64,000 nt of DNA, taken from the NCBI GenBank assembly GCA_036345935.2, contig JADWOT020000009.1, positions 12,055,769 to 12,119,768 on the forward strand, given 5' to 3'. The notes beneath the pieces are model-generated. The model did not search any database and was not told where the DNA came from. It saw only the letters and a list, made by a program, of their open reading frames with translations. Shown here piece by piece: positions 49,201 to 58,258 of this stretch. Source of the stretch: Taenia hydatigena. Its lineage: Eukaryota > Platyhelminthes > Cestoda > Cyclophyllidea > Taeniidae. Both the position numbers and the translations under genes were made by a program. How positions within the stretch are numbered: the stretch's first letter is position 1; every line of letters begins with the position of its first letter.

Positions 49201-50188
49201 CCTCTACAACTGGCTTTCTTACCTTCCGTTCTTATTGACCACATTCACCGTTGGTTGCGTCCTTTCCTCTTTAAGCAGCGTCATTAAGCAATGCTAGTTA
49301 TAAGTTGCAATGTCTTGTCTTTGACCTTCAGTCGAAGAGTAAAACTGATGGCCGTCTACTGAGCCCAATGAAGGAAGCGAAGAAAGGAAAAGATGCTGAC
49401 GACAAGAAGGTGAAAGGAGACGTGGAGAGGAAGGAAAAGCACGACCACGACCACGACCACGACGACGGCGAGGGAGAGCAGACGGGTGAGGATGACGATA
49501 AGGGGGAGATGAATCAGCACAGCGTAACATTTGCTGAAGTAGGTGGTGGAATGAAAGAAGAGAAGAAGAAGAGGAACGGTGGAAGTGATGAGGACGAGGC
49601 CTCGTTGTCGACAGAAAATAGTGCTTCAGCAAACCAACGCCTCAATGAATACACGTTCTCGCCATCGGCCCTGCGTGCTGCCATTACTGGTGATGGGGAG
49701 TCGGACAATGGCGAGGACCTTTACAGTCCTTCTGGCAAAAAGTGCGTAATTCTACCCACCTGTCAAATGGCATTGTCTCAGGGTTCCCATTTACTTTGTT
49801 GTGGTTTGTTGCTAGCTACATTGATTGCAGAGTGCATGTACTAAAGTTAGGCGACGCCTTGTGTTTACCATCCTGATTGCAATCTCATCACGCGGAACAC
49901 AGTGTTATTGTATCCCGAGTTGTAAGTAAGCATGGAATGAGGTCTTTTGACGTGAATTGTAGGACTTCGTCACCACGCCGATTGCATAGTGCAAAACGGT
50001 TGAACGAACTGATTGTTGAGCGTTCCGCGGATGCGGCTGCGGTGCTGATTAATCTGCCAGCACTTCCAAAGAGTGCGGGCTCGGAGTTCTACTACATGGA
50101 GTATGTGGAAACCCTGACCGACGGCCTACGACGCGTCATTCTGATCCGTGGCTCGGGTCGTGAGGTGATCACAGCCTTTGCTGAGTAG
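28112..50188 (+). CDS. K-Cl cotransporter (SLC12 KCC family), copy 2, 5' incomplete
   Basis: Same protein as copy 1 with one additional N-terminal exon. Exons: 28112-28237, 36034-36180, 36927-37112, 37739-37968, 40477-40679, 41145-41297, 41762-41860, 42064-42121, 42192-42310, 43326-43500, 44881-44979, 45577-45696, 46029-46228, 46699-46861, 47267-47379, 48094-48395, 48492-48764, 49005-49016, 49332-49741, 49963-50188. They total 3414 nt, or 1137 residues plus stop, with all phases consistent. Coding differences from copy 1 seen by eye: Ala to Val (codon 41174-41176), Asp to Glu (48726-48728), a 12-nt in-frame gain in exon E19, and synonymous changes (for example CGA/CGT in E10, GAT/GAC in E15). 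The initiator exon is not identified. No inactivating change was seen. Confidence 0.95.
28238..36033 (+). other. KCC copy 2 first visible intron (7.8 kb)
   Basis: Unusually long beside the other introns (70 bp to 2.4 kb). From 29433 it is the duplicate of positions 1-6569. No supported gene inside. Confidence 0.8.
29368..29389. repeat. (TG)11 microsatellite just before the position matching the window start
   Basis: Clean TG tract 44 bp left of 29433. Its copy 1 counterpart would lie outside the window. Confidence 0.9.
36034..36180 (+). CDS. KCC copy 2 exon E2
   Basis: Same splice sites and coding content as 6570-6716: helix 1 with QNIFGV. Confidence 0.95.
36927..37112 (+). CDS. KCC copy 2 exon E3
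   Basis: Duplicate of 7463-7648 with GGSYFMISR. Confidence 0.95.
37739..37968 (+). CDS. KCC copy 2 exon E4
   Basis: Duplicate of 8275-8504. It uses the same TA|GTAGGT donor that removes the in-frame TAG. Confidence 0.92.
40477..40679 (+). CDS. KCC copy 2 exon E5
   Basis: Duplicate of 10948-11150. All four loop cysteines and four sequons are kept. Confidence 0.95.
41145..41297 (+). CDS. KCC copy 2 exon E6
   Basis: Duplicate of 11616-11768 with one missense difference, GTA (Val) at 41174-41176 in the extracellular loop just before helix 6. Confidence 0.95.
41762..41860 (+). CDS. KCC copy 2 exon E7
   Basis: Duplicate of 12233-12331 with [10 protein letters not shown]. Confidence 0.95.
42064..42121 (+). 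CDS. KCC copy 2 exon E8
   Basis: Duplicate of 12535-12592, ending VLRDK. Confidence 0.92.
42192..42310 (+). CDS. KCC copy 2 exon E9
   Basis: Duplicate of 12663-12781 with GAGLQCLTG. Confidence 0.95.
43326..43500 (+). CDS. KCC copy 2 exon E10
   Basis: Duplicate of 13797-13971 with one synonymous Arg change (CGA to CGT). Confidence 0.95.
44092..44130. repeat. (CTT)n microsatellite, longer allele
   Basis: Counterpart of 14563-14592, longer by about nine bases. Confidence 0.9.
44881..44979 (+). CDS. KCC copy 2 exon E11
   Basis: Duplicate of 15358-15456 with [10 protein letters not shown]. Confidence 0.93.
45577..45696 (+). CDS. KCC copy 2 exon E12
   Basis: Duplicate of 16078-16197 with [10 protein letters not shown]. 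Confidence 0.94.
46029..46228 (+). CDS. KCC copy 2 exon E13
   Basis: Duplicate of 16530-16729 with [11 protein letters not shown]. Confidence 0.95.
46699..46861 (+). CDS. KCC copy 2 exon E14
   Basis: Duplicate of 17200-17362. Confidence 0.93.
47267..47379 (+). CDS. KCC copy 2 exon E15
   Basis: Duplicate of 17768-17880 with one synonymous Asp change (GAT to GAC). Confidence 0.94.
48094..48395 (+). CDS. KCC copy 2 exon E16
   Basis: Duplicate of 18595-18896 with FIVHDGG. Confidence 0.95.
48492..48764 (+). CDS. KCC copy 2 exon E17
   Basis: Duplicate of 18995-19267 with Asp to Glu at 48726-48728 (PGQESCG). Confidence 0.9.
49005..49016 (+). CDS. KCC copy 2 exon E18: candidate 12-nt microexon
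   Basis: Identical to 19508-19519, including both splice sites; encodes RRKA. Confidence 0.5.
49332..49741 (+). CDS. KCC copy 2 exon E19 with expanded HD run
   Basis: Duplicate of 19835-20232 plus 12 nt. A GACCAC hexamer is present two more times, giving HDHDHDHDD where copy 1 has HDHDD. Frame is kept. Confidence 0.92.
49963..50188 (+). CDS. KCC copy 2 exon E20: C-terminal end
   Basis: Duplicate of 20454-20679 with the same stop codon and the HSAKRLNE serine. Confidence 0.95.
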
Positions 50189-50571
50189 ACACCTCCCCTC
50201 CTCCGTTCCCTTACACCTAGTCATCTACTGCGGTGACTTGCACACATCCCAATGCACATCTTAATTGCAAGTCTTTGGTTAGATGTGCCTCACTAAGCAA
50301 ATGTCGAGATGGATGCTCATGCAAACTCACTGCCCAGATTATGTTTCCTCCTCAACGCACCTAACTCATGTCATTGTTCTACACCCTCCTTCAATAACAA
50401 TGCTAGGACAATCTTGCTTCCAACCTCTACTCTGTAAGTTCTTGGTTTTTTTCTTTCGAATGTACTTGCGTATGTGATTCGTTAATCTCACCACCACCAC
50501 CACCCCCACCATCACCACCACCAACACTTGTAGGGTAGACATGAAGCACACCTACCACTGGAAGGACATGG

Positions 50572-50577
50572 AATAAA
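50572..50577 (+). terminator. Candidate poly(A) signal AATAAA, KCC copy 2
   Basis: Same hexamer and distance from the stop as in copy 1. Confidence 0.5.
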
Positions 50578-50750
50578 TATGCTCATTTCCGTTCCCTCCC
50601 TTCTGCTCCCCCTCCTCATCGTCATCATCATCATCCGATCGCCTTAACGACATGCAAACCTGTGTTGTGGGTAGAACATGCAACCGTAGTGTTTGTTGTG
50701 AGGCGTCCACTTAGTTTCGCTTTGATCCTTGGGTGAGCAGAAGGGTGCAG

Positions 50751-51190
50751 ACAATTAATCACTTGTCAAGTCAAGTGACCACACGTTATCCTCGGAGGTT
50801 AGCAACCAACACCGGCAGCCCTAAAAATTTTAAAAAGGAGTGGATTGTGCATAATTTCCCCTTCTCTAAAGTCTCTTTTTAAGAAGTAAATTTGTGGAAT
50901 GAATTGCAAGTGTGAGATGTGTGCTGTAATTAATCGAAACAGCTGTCAGCCTTCTTGTTATTTACTTAAGTCTGTGCGGACTCTCTTTGCAGAAGTTACA
51001 GACGAAGTAGTCTATCATCTTCTGCTGCAAATAAAAAGGAATTGCAAAGTTCACCGCGCATAGGATCTCACACTTATCGCACTCATTGCAACCAGCAAGC
51101 AAATGAATAAATCCTATAGCGGTCAGTAGGGTCTGCATGATTTCTTTTACCTTCAATACTTAAGTGTCGAAATGTTGACCACTATGCAGT
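50751..51190 (-). repeat. Right-flank locus homologous to KCC intron 15 sequence
   Basis: It begins exactly at the right breakpoint of the long repeat. The first 65 bases are about 95% identical to 18001-18065; the rest is diverged but collinear. It carries the small minus-strand ORF at 50962-51138. Confidence 0.65.
50962..51138 (-). CDS. Small secreted-type, cysteine-containing protein, candidate
   Basis: The first ATG is at 51138 on the minus strand. MQTLLTAIGFIHLLAGCNEC looks like a signal peptide followed by cysteine-rich sequence (CNECDKCEILC, later VCNFCK), 58 residues in all. A 30-nt GT-AG segment inside (GTGAACTT to TTATTTGCAG) could be an in-frame mini-intron, since the degenerate copy in KCC intron 15 also has GT-AG there. 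A three-finger (Ly6/CD59-like) relation is only a guess. It may be the 3' remnant of a larger gene. Confidence 0.35.
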   Translation of the reverse strand: MQTLLTAIGFIHLLAGCNECDKCEILCAVNFAIPFYLQQKMIDYFVCNFCKESPHRLK

Positions 51191-51195
51191 CACTA

Positions 51196-54170
51196 ATATC
51201 TTTTACTCTAAACAAACTGCTTTTTACTCCGTTGGACTGTAAATGTGAAAAAAGTGTTTTTTTTTCTGACAGGTGGAAACGTCTCTATTCTTTGCCGTTA
51301 TGACTTGTTGAGGGGATTTAAAGTGACAGAGGAGTAGGTGTTTGGGTTTGGCAATGGCGAGTAGGAAGATGCTAGTCCGAATTTGGGATTATTCTGCTCA
51401 CGATTCTTTTATGGCCGTGTCTCCTACAAATCCTTAATTCGGACTGGCATCTCCATTCTGCTGACTATGTGATAATGCACTCTAATTAACGATTGAAATG
51501 AATTTTAGTCGAAACAGCACGTAGGTTGCGAACTAAGCAGAGGAGTCTGCTACAAAGCAGTTAAGACAGATTTTCATGCGGAGGAAGAGGAAGAAAATTG
51601 CCGGCCACATCTGATATGAAGTTTATGCGATTGCAACAGGTACTGCAAGTCATTGTCTTGCTTAGAAGTGCGGCGGAGGAAGAAAAAATTAAAGAAGTCG
51701 ATGCAGCAGCAGCAATCTATTCGAAAGCCAAAGGTTCAGATAAGTGCGACTGGGAGGAAGTAGAAGGATGAGATATGAATGATGAAAAAAGGAGGTGGAA
51801 GGGAAGCAGCAACTCGAAAAGGAAGGAAAGGACGAAGGAAGGGGGTGGCGTAGCGCAGGAAGAAGCGAAGAACGAGAAGACAACACCCGCTGCGAGTGAT
51901 GGTGTGCAAACGCCTCCGTCACTACGAATACTGCTGTCCACGACCCGATTGGCGATCACTTTACCCAGCAAATTCATGGGCTTTGCGAGCTAAGCGCGAT
52001 TGCGGCAGTCAAACCTCCTGGTGGTATCGAATGCAGGGGCAGCATTGTCGATGCTGACGGACAAGTGCGACATGTTGTGGGCACCATGACCTCCCAATCA
52101 AATGCAAAATGAAGGAAGGAGAGAAAGAAATGGAGGGGTGAGGGGACGGAGGGAGGTCTTTTTCTCGACGTAGCAAAGTAAGGAAGATCACTGACACTTA
52201 ATAAAAGCTAACCGCTGGCTATGCAAGCAGATGCATGAACAGCAACAACAACCAAAGTGTCCTTAACACCACTCATCTCATAGTGGAGATGTTGCATTAA
52301 CTGGAAGGACATTCTCACCAACTTGTATTCCTATGAGGTGGTAGGAAGCAAGCATCTCCTTCACCTCCATCAATGTCTCATGAAGTCGCTAAATCTGCTA
52401 TTGAGGTCAATGACGTTGCTGCCACGCAAGTGCGCCGATAGTGCGTCAACGTCCTTTCCTTCCAATTCGAAAAACGGAACTTAATTCCCCACAAAATTGA
52501 ACGCATTTCATCGTAACACTTTGTCAACCATTCTCTTTACAAATATTTAATGCTATTTGTTCCGCATATTTTATCACGGGTGCATACACACACACACCAA
52601 GAGTGTGTCATATTTATTCTTAGTGCTTAGAGTGGAAGCAGGCCACATGATTTATTCGTTAAACAAATCGATGACTTGAATACGTAGTGTGGCCTAAATA
52701 TTTAAGTAGCAAATTAATTAATTGGAATCACTGCAGTCTGAATCCTTCAGTACTACGACGGCAGCTCATCCAGGCGGAACGCAAGCACAGTGCTGCTTTG
52801 GAGCAGAAGCACGTTGGGTGATGAATGGCGACCCCACTTCGGCAAAACACATTCCTCCACCCCCTCTCTTATTAACACTAGCGTGGTGTGAACCGAAAGC
52901 TATTCCTTCCTTCATTACTACTTCTTCATCAGTGTCAGATGAACGTCAATCCCTTCTCCCTTCCTCTTCCTTTTCTTATATGACCTCCTCGACCGCTGAA
53001 ACCCAAGTTAAACCCTAACCTCACTGCTAAAAGTTTTAACTTGTGAGTTAATTTAGGAAAAAACACCCACTACTGAGTACCATGATAGTAAAATCCACAT
53101 TAACTCCAAAATTTGAACACAACAAGTTTCAGGGTGAAGCGTGGAGTGAAAAGGCTTTTTACAAGGCAGGATTGCACTTAACATTTCCACTTCAAATCAA
53201 CTTCTAGGCTACCTGTTTTTGCATGTTTATCCACGAAACAAGCATGGTAATGAGGTCACATTGAAAAGTAATTCAGCAAACGTGACCCAAATTGTAATAA
53301 ATTCCTAACAAAGGCAACACCTAAGTGCACCGGGGCACGTCTTTCGACAAGAAACTTCACCACAACGCCCACTAGTGATTATACCGTCTAAATGACGAGT
53401 CAATATGTTCTCAAAAACCAGATGTAACTCTCCTTCATCACCTATATTGATGTGGAACATAGGTCACGCGTATTTCTGCTACGCAAGAAAGAAATTAGTT
53501 CCGATAAAAAATGTAGAGCCATATCCTTGCCGAATCCAATCATGTTATGAAAATTCGAACTCAGTGACAAACACCATATTTACTGAATGAAAACGATTAA
53601 ATATACACATCCAGTGCATGAAAGCATCACAAAAATATCGAAACCATATACTGTGAAGTATAACGAGTACACGCATACTCCTAACTTATCTTTGACTTTA
53701 AATGATCTTAAGCTTTTACTCCAGTGGTGTCAAACCGACAATTCTACCCATCTTTTCCACACTTCCATTCCTCATCGACTACGAACCAACTATTACGTGC
53801 GCACACAGATTCTAAAACCATCTATTTCCACCGCTATCTTGGGTCGCAAAGGAAAGCGCATACATATTCGTTGGCCCTCAATCGTTAGTAAATCCATCTA
53901 ATTGAATGAGAAGAAACGCAAAAGCACACACCACGCCGCGGAGCCCACAAGCGATTCGTTCATTCATTCCCGACCCCAAACAGTCTTTGTGGTGCAATTA
54001 ATTAAAATAAAAATTAGTTTAAAAGTGAAAAATTATCGAATTTGCTGTAAGCTGCACTAAATCGCAATACTTATGTTCTTTAAATGTGCTTTGTAGGCCA
54101 GAGACGGGGGACAATCTTGACCTAGTCGCGGAGCCGTGTGGTGATTCTACAGAGGCTGACCTATCTCCGT
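51196..54170. other. No confidently supported gene
   Basis: Purine-rich sequence at 51570-51850 with both strands open. A plus frame of about 70 codons ends at 52111 (HDPIGDHFTQQIHGLCEL, KPPGGIECRGSIVDADGQV); it is protein-like but has no upstream start and no recognised family. Frames at 52722-53018 and 53405-53901 are low-complexity or AT-rich and unconvincing. Confidence 0.5.
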
Positions 54171-54208
54171 CTTGAACCCTTCTAAGACATTACCCTATGT
54201 CTTCTCCC

Positions 54209-55148
54209 GACGTATAATGAAGATGTCTAAGAGTATTCAACCTTCTAGTGGTGAGGGCAGAAGGAGAGAAGGGGAGGAAGGGAAAGAACCTTCTACACTG
54301 GTAGCAGCGCTGATAGGGCCTTCCAATTTCAAAAAAGGAATGGATTTTGAAGAACTCCTCTGATTCTTCGCGCTCTTCTACAAGAGCTTTTTTCAGCAGT
54401 AATTGATGCTTAAGTCTTACCTGACTATGGCCTTGACCAGTGCTGCGAGACACTGGCTCAACTTGTCATTGGCCATCGAGAGCATTCGCTGGCTAGAGAG
54501 TTCTTCCACCACGACCAAAAGCCAAACAAAAACAATGAGGAATGGGTAGGGGTCCTTTGGCTTCTAGCCGAGCATATCTTCAGAGGCTGCCCACTAAACA
54601 GGTTGAAAAATTGGGTGGCCGTTCAAGTTCAAAGCCAAGTCCAACTGCCAACCACATCGATGAAGCTCCAAGCCGTGAAGACCAGCGATCTTAGCAAGTT
54701 GATCGATGAAGCAATCAATAAGCGTCAGGAATTCCTCCTGGCATTTGCCGTCTCAGACGGCCAAACGCTGACCAAATTTTACACGACCACGTTAGACTTC
54801 GTTGCGCCGTGTCCCAAGGGAAGGTGAGCCACACTACTCCTTATCCTGCCTACCCCCGAATAGTTACCTCCCATTTATGCGAGTCTCTGGCAAGCTAGAA
54901 AATATTTATGCAGTTTTCTCTTTGACTCGCACTGGCCCTCTCTCAGAGAAATACACTAGACAGAAGAGAAGAAGATGAAGGTAAAATAGGAGACGTCGTT
55001 AAAAGTCTCACTGAGGAAAGAGACTTAGACAGTCTAATTTGTTCTATGCCCAGAATTAGTTTGGGATGCGGTGCTGGGCGCTAACTTCCTTTGTAAAACC
55101 AAAGCGGTTCTTACTTTCACAAACGCTACCTTTGCGAAACAGCAGTAG
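54209..55148 (+). mobile_element. Decayed LTR-retrotransposon fragment: Gag-like region and end of retropepsin
   Basis: A short frame ending at 54363 contains LIGPSNFKKGMDFEELL. After a shift, a frame from 54414 to 54827 reads LPDYGLDQCCETLAQLV, REHSLAREFFHHDQKP, EEWVGVLWLLAEHIFRG, the pattern of Gypsy-type Gag (REFxxxxQxPxE, then LRxLAExAF). At 55038-55148 a frame reads PELVWDAVLGANFLCKTKAV, like the C-terminal ILGxDFL segment of retropepsins. Stops and shifts show decay. No LTRs or target-site duplication were found by eye, and no reverse transcriptase motif was seen. Confidence 0.6.
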
Positions 55149-57490
55149 AAAAACAATCCCAGTCAAACCTAATTCACAAAAGGGCGCCGATTAAATCTGC
55201 AGTTCTCTTTTCGAGGCGGCAAGCATTGCCATCAGCAACTTAGATGAGCTTTGCTCCTAGTTAACGCTGATCACCGATAGCGAAAGAAAGAAGCTGCATC
55301 CATTAATGAGCGAGCGTCCGAAAACGGCGATTGATGGGGTCTGTGAGGAAACAACACTTCTTGAGTGGCAGTCGTTTCAAACCTTTGGCGTGATTACGAC
55401 ATAAACTGCTATTGGGAATTGAAGAACATAGTTTATCCACAGCTTGCATTCCATCCTCGATATTTGTAGAGTGTCTTAAATGGGTTTAAATCGCAAAGTC
55501 CAGTGATATTTTGCACATACAACTCACTCTTTTGCTGCTGCAGAGTCTGACGAAAGCAAGTGTTTGCGTTATTCGCGATGGAAACTGCTGAAGCCACTTA
55601 CTGGAACTTGTAGACCACATGCGCTGGCATTAATACGGTACTCCTCGTTGATCTTGAATTGAAACCTCACATCCATTGGTTTAAACCGATCGACGCGTAA
55701 CTCGGCTCAAAGACCAAGGCGTGTGCCAATTTTGTGCCACATATTTTCTGCAGCATTTTAAAAAGGTGTAATAGGTAGTAGTAAAATGTTTCGCTTACTA
55801 TCACGTGGTTCTAATCGTTTGATTTTGAAGCTGCTTAGTCAGTCAAAGGGCATCACCCTTAAAATGACACTCCATTCTGAACAAGGGAGAATCGCACATC
55901 TCTTTTAGGCAACGTTATTTAGGATTATTGTACGAAGAGCAGCCAAAGCGATGTCTAACTTGGTTGATGGTGCGATAGCTGATTATATCCCGCATCAGCA
56001 TTAAAAGGGATGTGGTGGAGACTGAGTGCACAACTGGTACCCAGATTATAAGGGCTGGTGGGTGGTAGGCAGTAGGATTGGCAGATCATGAACTTGTTCT
56101 TCCTGCACCTCTTTTATGCGCGCGTAAGATGTTTTGCTGATTAATTGTCCAACTGGAGCTCCACTATTGCCAGGCAAATGAACATTTCATCATCGGTTAG
56201 CCCCAAACCGCCCACTCACGGGTAATCTCACGGACCTAAAGCACTTACCGCTCCATATTTGAGGAGCTATGCTTTGAGACATGTAGACAGTTTCTCACGG
56301 TAATGAAGGATTTCCTTACAGAAGGCCGAATGCTGCTGACAGCTGGGATCCATTTACTCGATGAAGATAGATGTAGCTGGCTTCGAATGCGCACCATTCA
56401 AGCAGGCGCTTTTCCCCCACCACAGCAACTGACACCAACGACAGTTACAGCAGAGGCGCAGACGTTCTTACAGGCAACAAGCATACCGCTAAAAGCTCAC
56501 GAGCAGCAGTGGCGGAGTGCGCGGCAAGTTGTGGAAGTTCACTCAAACATGTTCTTTTCTCTTTCCCCTTTTTCCTCCATCCTTCTGGCAGCATCTTCTC
56601 GACCTTGGTACAATCTCCTCATAATTCCCTCCTCTCCGTGTACTAGGGGCACACAATCAGCCTTTACTCATCCGTTATTTATTGACCAATATTCTTGCAC
56701 AGTTCAGCATTCGTGGCTTGAGTGCTCTGAACAGTATGCACTACTGATGGCTGTCAGTGATAATTCAATAGTACTTAATCTTCGCCTAGTTCATTTAATC
56801 GGGACGTTTTCCATTTAGCGGGTGAGCACGCACACAGGTTCTTCAAAGCCCTGGTAATGTGGTCGCAGACTATGGCAGAAGGATATAATCAACTTCTAGA
56901 TGACTGATAAATGTCTGCGATGGGTAGGCTTGTCTGAGAGGAGGGATCAAGACTCAAGGACTTCCAGGAGAGCGTTGCCCACGGCGCCATCACGCAAACT
57001 GAGCACACGAAGCGTGAGACCGTCACCACCGTGGGCAGTCTAGACTGCGAGCCAGACATGGCAGATTTTCAAATAACTTTATGCGACTTGCTCACCACCT
57101 ATTAAAGACTGAGTATTCCACAAGCTCTTACCATAAAGCTGCATTACTGACTTGTTCTTTAGTGCCAAGGCGCTCTTTTTACTCCAAGAATGTATTTTTT
57201 GCATTACTAACATATGGGTCGCCAGAACAAAAGGTGCTACGAAGACGCTCGGACAGATGTATACCCAGAGGGGAAAGCTCTATAAAAATGTCTGATACAA
57301 ACTCTACGGCATTTTGTCAAACACGTGAGATTAATCTGCCCGGAGGCAGGATGGAGTCGAGGAAGATTTAGAAGGACCCAACCTAACCCACCCAATAGCT
57401 TAAGATCCTAGTGGATGGGTGTGGAAGGATCAAAAGAGGAATTGAGATGCTAAGAGCTAATCAAAGAAGGAGGAAGCAGTAAAGAACGAG
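55149..57490. other. Mostly unassigned; possible further retroelement remains
   Basis: A broken frame near 55210-55330 includes DSERKKLHPLM, plausibly from the linker between protease and reverse transcriptase. The longest frame, 56303-56818 (171 codons, plus), starts MKDFLTEGRMLLTAG. It is hydrophilic, then Ser-rich, and matches no family I recognise. Whether it is a gene is open. Confidence 0.4.
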
Positions 57491-58258
57491 ATGACTTTTG
57501 TCATGAATGCCGATAAACTTGATGAGGAGAGAAAGAAGAGGGCCGCATTCTGGCAGTCGCTAGACCCATATCGTCTAAATTCAGAGCAAAAGTGAGTATT
57601 GGTGATTTTCTCTGGCATCGTATAGTTGCCGCATTCTGCACTGTTACCGGCCACTCCACCGCCTTAGTCCGGAGGAGAAGTAAATCAGGGTCCCTTTTAC
57701 TCTGGCATTCCACTGGATAGGCAAATGCTGGAAGGTAGAGTTGGCAGATAGCCTAGCCTATACGCACACATTGCTTTTATTGTGTCCAAAATTTTTAAAG
57801 CGTTATTCACTATTTTACTTTATCATCACATCAGTATTTTCCTTATCTTGCCATATTACTGTTATTATTATACCGTACGTATGTTTGGGTGCACATGCGA
57901 GTAATGCCAAGAAGTGGAAACAAAATTGATTGGAACATTAACTTTACTGGAAGCAGCAGTGAAAGTGGTATTAATGTGTTAAACGGATGGAAATGCGCCT
58001 AAGCGTGAATTGTTTAAATCCACGTTAGTGACTTGTTGATTGGCTGATGGAAAGGCATAATCTATACACATATACATAAATAGGATTGAGCGTCGGCATA
58101 GTCCACTTCGCCGTGATGATGTGGAACGCATCTCTGGGCTCGTCTGCGTGTCTAGGGTTTTTCTGAGGAGCGTCATCCGCTGCGCGGTCACGAGCAATGA
58201 GCATGCGATGCTCAAGGTCGCCATCGTTGGGACTGTGAACCGGGCCCTTAAGCACTAG
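57491..58258 (+). CDS. Candidate two-exon gene for a 91-residue protein
   Basis: Exon 1, 57491-57591: ATG start, MTFVMNADKLDEERKKRAAF then WQSLDPYRLNSEQ, ending at a strong GTGAGT donor in phase 2. Exon 2, 58084-58258: acceptor CATAAATAG, phase fits (AA+G gives Lys), IERRHSPLRRDDVERI, ISGLVCVSRVFLRSVI, ending VNRALKH and a stop. It is predicted basic, probably helical, with no signal peptide. Not recognised. Support is splice fit, phase and composition only. An alternative ATG lies at 57503. An alternative acceptor with suitable phase exists near 58540. Confidence 0.4.

Larger units (their letters stand above)
29433..50753. repeat. Long direct repeat, copy 2 (KCC-bearing)
   Basis: Near-identical to 1-21244. 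Indels relative to copy 1: gains near 35286-35325 (32 bp in total), 38168-38195 (about 28 bp), 39737-39771 (35 bp), a longer CTT tract and a 12-bp in-frame gain in E19. Losses of about 15 bp near 44335 and about 24 bp near 45274. Several indels have short direct repeats at their ends, as in slippage or microhomology deletion. Confidence 0.97.

Noticed and set aside
56303..56818. 171-codon frame as a firm gene
   Set aside because: It is long for chance but has no recognised motif, a composition change half-way, and lies beside decayed retroelement sequence; kept only as a remark.
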